A stretch of DNA of 55,993 bases, taken from assembly GCF_013282575.1 (NCBI RefSeq), contig NZ_JAAAYE010000037.1, forward strand, positions 1 to 55,993, given 5' to 3'. Below are positions 27,995 through 36,726 of this stretch, in pieces. Positions within the stretch are counted from its first letter, which is position 1. The number at the start of each line of letters is the position of its first letter. Position numbers and translations under genes: made by a program. The stretch comes from Paraburkholderia sp. NMBU_R16. GTDB lineage: Bacteria > Pseudomonadota > Gammaproteobacteria > Burkholderiales > Burkholderiaceae. A model generated the notes under the pieces. The model ran no database searches. It worked only from the letters and a program-made list of their open reading frames with translations, and was not told where the DNA came from.

Positions 27995-29953
27995 ATGCAG
28001 CTTGGCGTCTGTTACTACCCGGAACATTGGCCCGAGCATAAGTGGGAAATCGATGCGCGCCGAATGGCGGAGATGGGCATCGCACGTGTTCGCATCGCGG
28101 AATTCGCATGGAGCCGGATCGAGCCGGAGCCGGGTCGCTATGAATGGGCTTGGCTCGACAATGCCATCGCGACGCTGGCACGCCACGGGTTGACGCTTGT
28201 CATCGGCACACCGACCGCGGCGCCGCCCAAGTGGCTCGTCGACCTGCATCCCGAGATACTTCCGGTTGCAAGCGACGGCACCACGATGCAGTTCGGGTCG
28301 CGACGTCACTATGACATTTCGAGCCCAATCTATCGCGATCACTGTGCGCGGATCGTCGGCGAGATGGTGCGCCGTTACGGCGCGCATCCCGCTGTCGTCG
28401 CGTGGCAAACCGATAATGAAATCGGCTGCCACGATACGCTGCCCTCCTATACGCGCGCCGCATTGCTTGGCTTTCGACGCTGGCTCGCCGCGCGCTATGA
28501 AAACATCGGCGCACTGAACGTGGCGTGGGGCAACGTTTTCTGGAGCATGGAATACCGCAGCTTCGAAGAGATCGAACTGCCGGTCCGAACCCCGACCGAT
28601 GCCAACCCCGCCCATGTGCTCGATTTCCGACGCTTTCAATCCGACGAAGTCGCGAGCTTTCATGCGTTGCAAGCCAGGCTGATCCGCGCGCATTCGCCTG
28701 GACGCGATGTGCTCCACAACTTCATGGGTTTTTACGCCGCATTCGATCATTACGTATTCGCACGTCACGGACTCGACGTAGCTGCGTGGGACAGCTATCC
28801 GGTACCGCGCACCGAAGTACTGCCGCTTCCAGAGGCCGACAAGCACCGCTGGGCACGCACCGGACATCCCGACGTTTCCGCATTCAGCCACGATCTCTAC
28901 CGCGGTGTGGGCAACGGGCGCATGTGGGTCATGGAGCAGCAGGCGGGCCCCGTCAACTGGGCACCGTGGAACCCGGTACCCGAACCTGGCATCGTGCGGC
29001 TTTGGACGTGGGAGGCGTTCGCGCATGGCGCCGAGCTCGTGTCTTACTTCCGCTGGCGGCAGTGTCCGTACGCGCAGGAGCAGATGCATTCCGGCCTCCA
29101 TACACCTGACGATGCGCTCTCGGCGGGCGGCGGTGAAGTCGAGCAAGTCGGCGCGGAGCTACGCCAGCTCGCCGCTTCGCTCGGTCAAAGCAGCGCAAAA
29201 GCCCATGTTGCGCTGCTATTCGACTATGAGGCCGATTGGGTCATCGCGACGCAGCGGCACGGCGTCGACATCGACTATCAGCATCTGGTGTTCGAGTGGT
29301 ATTGCGCACTGCGTGAATGCGGGCTCGATGTCGATATCGTGTCGGCAAGCACCGATGTCAGCGGCTATGCGCTCGTCGTCGCACCGACGCTGCCGATTCT
29401 GCCCGGGCACGTCGTCGAACAGATTCGCAAAGGATCGAACCACTGGCTCTTTGGACCGCGCACCGGCGCGAAGTCCGAGACGTTTTCGATCGTGCCGCAG
29501 TTACCACCGGGCAAACTTCAGGAGGTGCTGCCGATGCGCATCGTTGCCTCCGAGTCGTTGCGGCCCTCGGTGCGCCCGACGCTGCGCTTCGACGGCGTCA
29601 CCGGATCGGCACTGCGATGGCGAGACCATGCGGAACCCGGTGAGCAAACGGAGACGATCGCGCGCTTCGACGATGGTCTGCCCGCCATCCTTCGCCACGG
29701 CCGGGTGACGTTTGCGACAGCCGGATTCGATCGTGCGCTGCTGGGTGCCTTGATGATGCACTGCGCGCGCGGGGCCGGCCTCGACGCAGCGGCGTTGCCC
29801 GAAGGCCTGCGGCTGCGCAGGCGCGGCCCGCTGCGCTTCGCCATCAACTATGGGGCCGAGCCGCACCCGGTCCCGGCGCCGCCCGGCGCGAAGTTCGTGC
29901 TGGGGGGCCCCATCGTCGGGCCAGTGGACGTGGCCGCATGGCTTGAAGAATGA
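27995..29953 (+). CDS. Beta-galactosidase, glycoside hydrolase family 42
   Basis: This 652-residue enzyme has the GH42 layout: TIM barrel (1-390), trimerisation domain (about 400-600) and a small beta domain. It opens LGVCYYPEHWPEHKW, a family signature. The acid/base is Glu142 in WQTDNEIGCHD, and the nucleophile is Glu314 in WVMEQQAGPVNW. Both are retained, so it should cleave beta-galactosides. There is no signal peptide, so it acts in the cytoplasm on oligosaccharides brought in by the importer encoded just upstream. GAGGAACG precedes the ATG. It is the last gene of the operon. Possible substrates are plant-derived galacto-oligosaccharides or galactan fragments. Confidence 0.93.
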   Translation: MQLGVCYYPEHWPEHKWEIDARRMAEMGIARVRIAEFAWSRIEPEPGRYEWAWLDNAIATLARHGLTLVIGTPTAAPPKWLVDLHPEILPVASDGTTMQFGSRRHYDISSPIYRDHCARIVGEMVRRYGAHPAVVAWQTDNEIGCHDTLPSYTRAALLGFRRWLAARYENIGALNVAWGNVFWSMEYRSFEEIELPVRTPTDANPAHVLDFRRFQSDEVASFHALQARLIRAHSPGRDVLHNFMGFYAAFDHYVFARHGLDVAAWDSYPVPRTEVLPLPEADKHRWARTGHPDVSAFSHDLYRGVGNGRMWVMEQQAGPVNWAPWNPVPEPGIVRLWTWEAFAHGAELVSYFRWRQCPYAQEQMHSGLHTPDDALSAGGGEVEQVGAELRQLAASLGQSSAKAHVALLFDYEADWVIATQRHGVDIDYQHLVFEWYCALRECGLDVDIVSASTDVSGYALVVAPTLPILPGHVVEQIRKGSNHWLFGPRTGAKSETFSIVPQLPPGKLQEVLPMRIVASESLRPSVRPTLRFDGVTGSALRWRDHAEPGEQTETIARFDDGLPAILRHGRVTFATAGFDRALLGALMMHCARGAGLDAAALPEGLRLRRRGPLRFAINYGAEPHPVPAPPGAKFVLGGPIVGPVDVAAWLEE

Positions 29954-30006
29954 GCCGTGCGGTAAGCAAGAAGCGGTTGCCTTATCGCTCGCGGCATATC
30001 GGAATG

Positions 30007-30327
30007 TCAGAGGTAACTGCAGATATAGTCGAGCGTTTCGATCACCTCGATATCGAAGCGGCTCTTGCCCGGTACGGAGAACGATTGGCCCGCCCCGTAT
30101 GTCTTCCACTCGTCGCTTCCTTCGAGACGAATGCGGCACTGGCCTGCCTGCACCTCCATGAGTTCGGGCGCATCGGTACCGAAGTTGAGCGTGCCGGGCA
30201 AAATGACGCCGAGCGTCTTGCGCGAGCCGTCCGCGAACAGCACCGTGTGCGACACGCATTTGCCGTCGAAGTAAACGTTGGCTCGTTTGACGATGGAAAC
30301 TTGATCGAATTGCGTTGCAGCCGTCAT
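30007..30327 (-). CDS. ppnP: Pyrimidine/purine nucleoside phosphorylase PpnP
   Basis: This 106-residue protein is a small cupin formerly called DUF1255/YaiE. Diagnostic segments are [40 protein letters not shown] and [13 protein letters not shown] near the end. Family members phosphorolyse a broad range of nucleosides to base and ribose-1-phosphate. Length is standard (about 94-106). AGGAAAG precedes the ATG. It converges on the galactosidase gene and is divergent from the cold-shock gene. Confidence 0.92.
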   Translation of the reverse strand: MTAATQFDQVSIVKRANVYFDGKCVSHTVLFADGSRKTLGVILPGTLNFGTDAPELMEVQAGQCRIRLEGSDEWKTYGAGQSFSVPGKSRFDIEVIETLDYICSYL

Positions 30328-30641
30328 GGGACTTTCCTCTTGGCGTTATAAGCGTATGAGCCGCCGCGGCATGACGATCACGCCCAACGGCCGGAGTTGC
30401 GCCGCTTTACCGCCAGCGCGCACGACGGCAATGATACGATACGGCGCTCGGCGTTCAGCGAAATACCTTGACAGAGGCAAACGTCAAGCGTAGGGTGAGG
30501 GCCGAAGTCTTCAAGAAGCGTGATTGCTGTTCATCATTGACCGCGGAACGCGGTATTCGTTGTCCTCTCCCTCCTTGATTCTTTTCCCCGCGTCGATTTC
30601 GCGACGCATCTCTACATTTGTCCATTATCAGGAGAACTTTT
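30328..30641 (+). promoter_or_regulatory. Promoter and long leader of the cold-shock gene
   Basis: A TTGACA -35 at 30468-30473, a 17-bp spacer and a weak -10 TAGGGT at 30491-30496 point to transcription starting near 30503. That gives a leader of about 140 nt before the ATG at 30642. Long structured leaders that refold in the cold are a habit of cspA-type genes. The promoter of ppnP (leftward) lies in the left part of this gap. Confidence 0.55.
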
Positions 30642-30845
30642 ATGGATACCGGTACCGTCAAGTGGTTCAACGACAGCAAGGGTTTTGGCTTCATCACGCC
30701 TGACAACGGCGGCGATGATCTCTTCGCGCATTTCTCGGAAATTCGCGGCGATGGTTTCAAAACGCTCGCCGAAGGCCAAAAGGTCAGCTTCGAGACGAAG
30801 CGTGGCCCCAAAGGCATGCAAGCCTCGAACATCTCGCCTCTGTAA
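30642..30845 (+). CDS. Cold-shock-domain RNA/DNA-binding protein (CspA family)
   Basis: This 67-residue single cold-shock domain has RNP1 KGFGFITPD and RNP2 [23 protein letters not shown] is the family opening. It binds single-stranded RNA and acts as an RNA chaperone. The ATG at 30642 follows CAGGAG. The first residues are MDTGTVKWF, as in Burkholderia paralogues. The IF-1 paralogue follows 128 bp downstream in the same direction, and both may serve translation in stress or cold. Confidence 0.93.
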   Translation: MDTGTVKWFNDSKGFGFITPDNGGDDLFAHFSEIRGDGFKTLAEGQKVSFETKRGPKGMQASNISPL

Positions 30846-30851
30846 ATAGGC

Positions 30852-30871
30852 AGGGTGCTTCACAGCACCCT
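30852..30871 (+). terminator. Stem-loop after the cold-shock gene
   Basis: AGGGTGCT (30852-30859) pairs perfectly with AGCACCCT (30864-30871) around a TCAC loop, just after the cspA-type stop codon. There is no T run after it, so it is a weak terminator or an mRNA-stabilising structure rather than a classical intrinsic terminator. Confidence 0.5.
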
Positions 30872-30973
30872 CTGCGCCCGCCAAATCGCGCGCAAAAACT
30901 TGCCGAACCCGTTTCCCGCAAGGGACCGGGATTCGGCGCGTCATCGCTTTCGCGGTGGCTCACTCACGGAGAA

Positions 30974-31246
30974 ATGGATTTGGCAAAAGAAGAATTGCTC
31001 GAACTCGACGGTGTGGTGGACGAAGTGCTGCCCGATAGCAGATTTCGCGTCACACTCGAAAACGGTGCAGTAGTCGGGGCGTACGCCTCGGGTCGCATGC
31101 GCCGGCACCATATCCGCATCCTTGCGGGCGATCGCGTCCGCCTCGAATTGTCGGTCTACGACCTGACCAAAGGACGCATCAATTTCCGGCACAAAGACGA
31201 ACGGAGCTCGGGCAGCGCCCCCCGGAGCCGGTTTGCCCGACGCTGA
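30974..31246 (+). CDS. infA: Translation initiation factor IF-1 paralogue
   Basis: This 90-residue protein is a single OB-fold IF-1: [19 protein letters not shown], then [25 protein letters not shown] and GRINFRHK. Ordinary IF-1 is about 72 residues. This one has a ~17-residue basic tail ([15 protein letters not shown]) after the fold. It would bind the 30S A site. It lies next to the cold-shock gene, far from any ribosomal-protein operon in view, so it is probably the second infA copy that Burkholderiaceae often have. Confidence 0.88.
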   Translation: MDLAKEELLELDGVVDEVLPDSRFRVTLENGAVVGAYASGRMRRHHIRILAGDRVRLELSVYDLTKGRINFRHKDERSSGSAPRSRFARR

Positions 31247-31309
31247 CGCGTCGAAATACAAATTGGCCTGGCATGTCCATCGCCATCGGGGTGCAACGGG
31301 TGACGCGAC

Positions 31310-32182
31310 TTAGCTGCCCTTTCTGAATCCGCTCGGCGTGGTGCCTGTCAGGCGCCTGAAGAAACGCGTAAAGTACGCGGGTTCGGAGAACCCGAGCAAA
31401 TCGGCGATCTGACTCACGCTCAGCGTCGTATAGATCAGATTCCGCTTGGCCTCGAGCAACAGCCGCTGATGCACGATCGAAAGCGCACTCTGGCCGGCCA
31501 GGCGCTGACACACCGCATTCAGATGGACAGCCGTGATGCCCAGCGACGACGCATACTCGCTGATCGGCAATTGCTCGCGATAGTGCTTCTCGAGCAGTTT
31601 CGAGAACGCCTTCAGATGGGTATGTCCGCGATCCAACCTTTCGTTGGCCACCTCGCGCTGATGATCCTGGCGGCTGACCCACACAATCAATGCGCTCACG
31701 AGCGAGCGAAGCAGCAGATCCCGCGAAGGCGCCGGGTTGCCGTATTCGCGGTTCAATGCCGCGCAGAGCGTGTCGAGGTATTTCCGATCCGCGCCGACCG
31801 GATAGCAGGCGGGGTGCTGTAGGACGAGGCGCGGCGAGTCGATCTGTTCCTGAAGCCAGCTCACGAGCGGAGCTGCGATCGTGATGACGAATCCATCTAC
31901 GTCCGGACTGAACGTGAAGCCATGCACGCATAGCGGCGGCACGATCTGGATCGCTGGCCGCTTGATTTCCGTGCGCTCGCCTTCGATATCGATCAGAGCC
32001 GTTCCTCTGCGGACGTAGAGAAGTTGCGCGAGGTCGGAATGACGGTGCTCGCGAATCTCCCAGTCATACAGGCTGCTGCGCTCCGGGATCGACTCGCAGT
32101 GAAGCAGGTCCGGCGTGCGCCAGTCACGACCTTCGCCATAGAGCTTGAAGATCGGAATGTCGTGCAAGCTCGAATGCTTCAT
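31310..32182 (-). CDS. AraC-family regulator, PobR-like
   Basis: This 290-residue protein has an N-terminal cupin-like sensor ([30 protein letters not shown]) and a C-terminal AraC double helix-turn-helix ([44 protein letters not shown]). It resembles AraC-type PobR activators of 4-hydroxybenzoate hydroxylase. The start at 32182 is set by the sensor opening [12 protein letters not shown]. It lies 65 bp downstream of the aromatic-acid transporter in the same direction, so it probably reads an aromatic acid and controls uptake. The pobA hydroxylase gene is not in the window. Confidence 0.85.
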   Translation of the reverse strand: MKHSSLHDIPIFKLYGEGRDWRTPDLLHCESIPERSSLYDWEIREHRHSDLAQLLYVRRGTALIDIEGERTEIKRPAIQIVPPLCVHGFTFSPDVDGFVITIAAPLVSWLQEQIDSPRLVLQHPACYPVGADRKYLDTLCAALNREYGNPAPSRDLLLRSLVSALIVWVSRQDHQREVANERLDRGHTHLKAFSKLLEKHYREQLPISEYASSLGITAVHLNAVCQRLAGQSALSIVHQRLLLEAKRNLIYTTLSVSQIADLLGFSEPAYFTRFFRRLTGTTPSGFRKGS

Positions 32183-32247
32183 TGCCTGATCGCGTCCGAC
32201 GGCGTCGGCCCCGCGCCCGTTGCGTCTGTTTTCGAAGGTCCGATCGA

Positions 32248-33612
32248 TCAATGCGCGAGCGCCTGCGCGCGATCGCCGCTCCGACCCTTGCTGCCTTGTT
32301 GAGGATGGACTGCCTGCTTCACGAGCAGCGCCACGGCGGAAATGATGCCGCCCACGGCCAAGACTGCGAAGATGCCCGCAAAGCTGAAGTGCAGACGTGT
32401 CAGCTCGGCTACGAGAAAAGAGCCGGCGATTCCGCCGAATCGGCCGATGCCCAGCATCCACGCAACGCCGGTACCGCGTCCGGCGGTCGGATAGAAGGCA
32501 GCCGCGAGCGCCGGCAGCGACGATTGAGCCGTATTCATCAACACACCCGCGACGAATACCAACAGCACGAGGCCGCCGATATTGCCGGCCGTCTGCCCGA
32601 TCATGAAGACGCTGACGGCCGTCAATGCAAAGCAGGCAGCGACGATCCGGTTTCCGTTGCGCCGATCCATCAGCGCGCCTGACAGCACGGCACCGATGCC
32701 ACCGAGCGGGAACAATGCGGAGATCAGCGTGGCTCGCTGCGGCGCAAGCCCTGCATCCTTGAGCAGGATCGGCATCCAATTGATTGCGGCATAGAAAATC
32801 ACGAGACCCATGAAATAGGCGATCCACAGCATGATGGAGCCGAAGACGTACGAACGGGACAGTACAACGCCGATCCCATTGCCGCGATGCGCGGGAGCCA
32901 CCTCGCCCAACGTGAAGTCATGGATCGCGTCGGCATCCGGCGAAATGCGCCGCAGTGCGGCGCGAATCTTGTCCTTCGATTGCGCGCGCAGCACCATGAA
33001 GCGGACAGATTCCGGCAAAGCAGCGGCCATGACCAGCAAGAGCGCCAGCGGCACGACGCCGCCCAGGACGAGCACGCTGCGCCAGCCGAAATGCGGAATG
33101 ATCCAGGCGGCCAGGAAGCCGCCCAACGCCGCGCCTAAGGGGAAGCCGCAGAACATGAGGTTGGTCAGTGTCGAGCGCCGCGAATCGGGGCAATACTCGC
33201 TCATCATGGTGACCGCGTTCGGCATGGCAGCCCCGAGGCCGATGCCGGTTATGAACCGCAGGATCGTCAATTGGCTCAGGTCACCGGCAAAGGCCGACAT
33301 CAAGCAGGCCGTGCCGAAGATGGCGACGGAGCCGATCAATAGCTTGCGTCGGCCAAGCCGGTCGGACAAGGGGCCGGCCACGATCGCGCCGAACGCCAGA
33401 CCGAACAATGCGGCGCTCAAGACTGGCGCAAGGGCGGGCTTCGTCAGATGCCATTCGCCAAGCAGCGAAGGGGCGATGAAGCCGATCGAGGCGGTATCGA
33501 AGCCGTCGAGCAGCACGATGACGAAACACATCGAAAAAATCAGCCACTGGAACTTCGAAAAGCGCCGAGCGTTGATGAAATCCTGAATGTCGACGGCGTG
33601 GGTAGCAGTCAT
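32248..33612 (-). CDS. Aromatic acid:H+ symporter, MFS (AAHS) family
   Basis: This 454-residue transporter has twelve predicted helices. Family signatures are the TM1 motif [17 protein letters not shown] (conserved Asp pair needed for aromatic acids), the loop 2-3 motif [15 protein letters not shown], and [12 protein letters not shown] ahead of the central loop. Related proteins (PcaK, BenK, MhpT) import 4-hydroxybenzoate, benzoate or protocatechuate with protons. GAGGAGGACG precedes the ATG. It is probably co-transcribed with the PobR-like gene downstream. Confidence 0.9.
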   Translation of the reverse strand: MTATHAVDIQDFINARRFSKFQWLIFSMCFVIVLLDGFDTASIGFIAPSLLGEWHLTKPALAPVLSAALFGLAFGAIVAGPLSDRLGRRKLLIGSVAIFGTACLMSAFAGDLSQLTILRFITGIGLGAAMPNAVTMMSEYCPDSRRSTLTNLMFCGFPLGAALGGFLAAWIIPHFGWRSVLVLGGVVPLALLLVMAAALPESVRFMVLRAQSKDKIRAALRRISPDADAIHDFTLGEVAPAHRGNGIGVVLSRSYVFGSIMLWIAYFMGLVIFYAAINWMPILLKDAGLAPQRATLISALFPLGGIGAVLSGALMDRRNGNRIVAACFALTAVSVFMIGQTAGNIGGLVLLVFVAGVLMNTAQSSLPALAAAFYPTAGRGTGVAWMLGIGRFGGIAGSFLVAELTRLHFSFAGIFAVLAVGGIISAVALLVKQAVHPQQGSKGRSGDRAQALAH

Positions 33613-33767
33613 CGTCCTCCTCCTTGTCTCGTCTTATGTTTTCTGACCGGGATGACGAAGCTGCGCGTCAGGCAGTCCTGATGCGATCCGTCGAATGGGC
33701 CCGGCCAGTGTGGTCGAGCCATTGTAGAAGGAAGGCACGCAGCCGACTTGCAAAAAGATCCAAAAAA

Positions 33768-33783
33768 ATTGGACTATTCCAAT
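33768..33783. promoter_or_regulatory. Perfect inverted repeat upstream of the aromatic-acid transporter
   Basis: ATTGGA-N4-TCCAAT forms a perfect dyad in an A-rich patch 156 bp upstream of the transporter ATG. It is a plausible operator or activator site. AraC proteins more often use direct repeats, so its user may be another regulator. Confidence 0.35.
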
Positions 33784-33809
33784 ATCGAGGGATTTCCCGA
33801 TGAGTCGGC

Positions 33810-33846
33810 CGGGCGCCGGGTTCAATATGAACCTCGTCGGCGCCCG
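33810..33846 (-). terminator. Long stem-loop downstream of the DUF4399 gene
   Basis: CGGGCGCCG (33810-33818) pairs with CGGCGCCCG (33838-33846). Inside, GGTTCA-ATA-TGAACC forms the top of the stem. It follows the DUF4399 stop codon by about 12 bp on the minus strand. There is no T run, so termination is likely but not of the classical form. Confidence 0.5.
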
Positions 33847-33857
33847 AGGGTGCGGTT

Positions 33858-34271
33858 TTACTTCACGTGGACCTTGATCGTCTGACTCCAGTCCGGTCCA
33901 TATGATCGATGTGCGCCATCGGCGAACTGCAACGTGAGCGTATGGTCGCCCGGCGGCAGCGTCAGTTCGGCCTCGGTTTGACCTTTACCATAATGAATGG
34001 CGTGATCGTTCGCAGGTATCACGTCTCCTTTCGCAAGCGGCTTGCCGTCGACGAGGACATGGTGATGCCCCGCCCCAACGATCAACTCGCCCGCGGGCGC
34101 GACGCGCATTCCGCTGACAGCGAATTTGACGCGCACGGGATTGCTCACTGTCGCGCCATCGGCAGGCTCGACAAAACTGACGCCCGCGGCCGCCTGCGCG
34201 CTCATCGAGCCGGCGGACACGCTCGCGTATATCGCCAAGTTGAGAAGAAGCTTTGCGCATCGTCGAATCAT
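33858..34271 (-). CDS. Periplasmic DUF4399 protein
   Basis: This 137-residue secreted protein has a signal peptide at about residues 1-27 (LLNLAIYASVSAGSMSAQAAA). The mature part is a beta-sandwich-like DUF4399 domain: VSFVEPADGATVSNPVRVKF, GAGHHHVLVDG with a His triplet, HYGKGQTEAELTLPPGDHTLTLQF. The His cluster hints at metal binding, but no role is established. Start at 34271 follows AGGAGC. Monocistronic. Confidence 0.85.
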   Translation of the reverse strand: MIRRCAKLLLNLAIYASVSAGSMSAQAAAGVSFVEPADGATVSNPVRVKFAVSGMRVAPAGELIVGAGHHHVLVDGKPLAKGDVIPANDHAIHYGKGQTEAELTLPPGDHTLTLQFADGAHRSYGPDWSQTIKVHVK

Positions 34272-34363
34272 GGGGACTAGCTCCTGGAAAGGATGAAAAC
34301 TACGTAAATCGGCGCACATTCGAATCGCGCACGGATACCCCATAGTCAGCGTACGGGGCAATT

Positions 34364-34582
34364 TCACACGAGAGATGTTTTGTGAGCATCCCGTGCGGCG
34401 TCTGGACCGAATGCGATCGCGGCATCGCCGCCGTCGACGATATTGCCTCCGCCGCGGCACAGCGCCTGGAATCGCTCGAGCGCTAACACCGATCCGGTTA
34501 CGGAATGATAGGTTTCCCTACCGATCTTCCCGTCGAGCAAAACGACGAATCCCGCCGCGCGGGCCATCTCGAGCGTATTCAT
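34364..34582 (-). CDS. Small conserved-looking protein (72 residues)
   Basis: It encodes MNTLEMARAAGFVVLLDGKI and continues ETYHSVTGSVLALERFQALC, ending HKTSLV. The ATG at 34582 is preceded by GGAGGGCG at ideal spacing. The pattern of a short helix, a DGKIG turn and a LERFQALC helix is protein-like. I faintly associate this type with short proteins of Burkholderia genomes and phages, but cannot name a family. No signal peptide or membrane helix. It lies between the DUF4399 gene and the anti-sigma gene, all leftward. Confidence 0.5.
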   Translation of the reverse strand: MNTLEMARAAGFVVLLDGKIGRETYHSVTGSVLALERFQALCRGGGNIVDGGDAAIAFGPDAARDAHKTSLV

Positions 34583-34848
34583 TTGGCGCCCTCCTATCGG
34601 CAAGCAGCATCCGTATGTCTGTCGCTCGCCGCTGCAAACCGAACGCATGACGTTGCTGCGTACTTGCAAAACACCGCCGCCGCCGGCTTTATTCCGCGAC
34701 TACGAAAGCGCGCATGGGCGAGCGTGCGCTATGCGCATCGCTGCGGGCCTTTGTGCAGGAAGTGCAGGAAGGTTTGTTGTCGGGATCGACACGGCAACGG
34801 AGCTATCGCAAGAACCGACGCCCGCTCAGTGTCACCGTTACCGGGCTC

Positions 34849-35682
34849 TTACACGCCGGCACTCCCGTAGAGCTGAGGCGCCAACTCCGGAGAACGACCT
34901 TGTGCGATCTGCGTGCCGAGCCGCTCGAGATCGACGCTGTCGTTTTTTGCAACGAGGACATACGCGAGACGATCGCGCCGCCAGGTGATGGCATCCATGC
35001 CGCCCACCTTCTCCGCATGCGCCGGCTCGTCGGGTCCTGTTTCGGCAATCGCGCACAGCGCGACGGGATCGCCCCGCTCGGGCAGATAAACGATCTGCAC
35101 CAGCGGTTGGCCCGCATAGTTCAATCGCTGTACGCGTTTGAACGTCAGACCGGCCGCGCGCAGATCGGGAATGCTGAGCGTCGGCATACCGTCGACGCGG
35201 CGAATCTGATCCACCGTCCGCGCGGTGGCATTGCGGTCCGTAACGAGATCGGCGAGCGTCTTGCGCGAGTACAGCACCTGATAATCGACGACGGCTTTGA
35301 CCCATGGTGAAACTTGCGAATCGCCGATATCGGCGGCGGCCAGCAGCGAGCCAGTCGTGACCGGCGGAAGGTATCTGAACACGATACCCGCGCTGAATGC
35401 ACCGGCAACGAACGCGACGGCGAGCCACGGCAGCATCATGCGTTGGCGGCCACGCGGAGCTTTCGAGGCCAGCTGCTCGACGTTCGCGCGAAGCTGCGCC
35501 GGGACGTCGGGCAGCGCTTGATGTTCGAACGCAGCCTGAAACGGCAAAGCGGAAGCGCGCATGATGACAAGCTGCTCGGCCAGATCGGGCGACTTTTCGA
35601 GCGCGGCCTCGACCTCGGCCCGCACTTCAGGACTGGCCGTGCCGTCGACATACTCCATCAGCACGATCTCGTCGACGCTCAT
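34849..35682 (-). CDS. Transmembrane anti-sigma factor
   Basis: This protein of about 277 residues has a short cytoplasmic sigma-binding region (1-80, VDEIVLMEYVDGTASPEVRAEVEAAL), one membrane helix at about 83-103 (LPWLAVAFVAGAFSAGIVF) and a periplasmic domain. It lacks the HxxxCxxC zinc motif of ZAS anti-sigma factors. GGAGAGCC precedes the ATG. It starts 58 bp after the ECF sigma gene, so the two form one operon in which this protein holds the sigma factor inactive until an envelope or periplasmic signal arrives. Confidence 0.85.
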   Translation of the reverse strand: MSVDEIVLMEYVDGTASPEVRAEVEAALEKSPDLAEQLVIMRASALPFQAAFEHQALPDVPAQLRANVEQLASKAPRGRQRMMLPWLAVAFVAGAFSAGIVFRYLPPVTTGSLLAAADIGDSQVSPWVKAVVDYQVLYSRKTLADLVTDRNATARTVDQIRRVDGMPTLSIPDLRAAGLTFKRVQRLNYAGQPLVQIVYLPERGDPVALCAIAETGPDEPAHAEKVGGMDAITWRRDRLAYVLVAKNDSVDLERLGTQIAQGRSPELAPQLYGSAGV

Positions 35683-35740
35683 GATTGAGGCTCTCCTGTC
35701 ATCGTTTGCGCCAACCCCACGCATTCTATTTCCGCGAACG

Positions 35741-36310
35741 TCATACCACCCTCGGATCGCGCATATTGCCGGCTTCCCGGCTGGCGGGACTGCGGACCGC
35801 CCGGCGACCGTCGTTGTGAAAACGCTGCCCGATCGTAAGCCGGGCGCGGGCAAGCCGGCTCATGACGGTCCCGATCGGAATGCCAAGTGTATCCGCCGCT
35901 TCCTGGTAGCTTAGTCCTTCGCTGGCAACAAGCAACATCACCACGCGCTGCGCATCCGGCAATTCGTCCACCGCTTTCATGATTTCCCAATACAGCACTT
36001 TCAGCTCGGGATTGGAACCGGCCGGGGTCGCAACGGTATCGACCAACTCCTCGCTCCATTCGAGACTGGCGCGGCTGCGAATCTGGCGCGCCCGCACTTC
36101 ATTCAACCAAACGGAATGCATGATCGAAAACGTCCAGCTCAGCGCCGACGTACCCGGCTGCAATTGGTGTCGCCGCTCGAGCGCACGCACGCAAGCACGC
36201 TGGACCAGATCTTCGGCGTCCTCCTTGTTACGGGCAAGCCGCAGTCCGAACCGCCACAATCGCGGCAACAGGCTCGGTAAAATTTCCGCTAGATCGTCCA
36301 CCTGATTCAT
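35741..36310 (-). CDS. ECF-family RNA polymerase sigma factor
   Basis: This sigma factor of about 189 residues has region 2 at about 20-85 (WRFGLRLARNKEDAEDLVQRACVRALERR, then SWTFSIMHSVWLNEVRARQ) and region 4 at about 125-175 (LPDAQRVVMLLVASEGLSYQEAADTLGIPIGTVMSRLARAR), the latter the -35-binding helix-turn-helix. Start at the second methionine (36310, MNQVDDLAEIL) fits the family; an upstream ATG at 36337 adds nine residues. It is paired with the membrane anti-sigma factor downstream. Confidence 0.9.
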   Translation of the reverse strand: MNQVDDLAEILPSLLPRLWRFGLRLARNKEDAEDLVQRACVRALERRHQLQPGTSALSWTFSIMHSVWLNEVRARQIRSRASLEWSEELVDTVATPAGSNPELKVLYWEIMKAVDELPDAQRVVMLLVASEGLSYQEAADTLGIPIGTVMSRLARARLTIGQRFHNDGRRAVRSPASREAGNMRDPRVV

Positions 36311-36726
36311 CGATTTGCACCGTTTTACCTGAAGCACGTCGTTGAAGTCGCTGCTCCTGCGGCCGTCGGGATACGCTCACCAGGATACTTGCCAGCCAGG
36401 CACCGCCCGATGCCGGCCATCGTCATCGGACACTGCAGTCCCATCCGCAGTGTGTCACGTTAGCGGCCCCATGATCTACGCAAACCAGAAGCGGAACTAC
36501 GGAAAAGCGAAGCACGCACGCCCCGCCCATTCAAATATTGCCGATGTCTACTAAAAACCGTAGTGGCGGATTGGCACCCGCTTAGTTCGGCGCGGAAGAA
36601 TGCCCCGACCATTTATCATTGCTCGCGTCGAATGGCGCGGCGGCCACGGTCCCCACTGTCGCCGCCGCCGAGTCAGCGATATGGACATCACCCCAAAAGC
36701 AATCGCGAATAGGAGAGGAGTGGCTC
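36311..36726. other. Divergent intergenic region, sigma factor / DHA2 exporter
   Basis: This 416-bp gap carries the promoters of the leftward ECF operon and of the rightward exporter. I saw no terminator, RNA gene or strong repeat. A GGAAC typical of ECF -35 elements occurs near 36492 on the plus strand without a matching -10, so I do not call a promoter. Confidence 0.4.

Noticed and set aside
27992-29146. A 384-codon frame antisense to the beta-galactosidase
   Set aside because: No motif and no ribosome site; the GH42 catalytic residues settle the coding strand.
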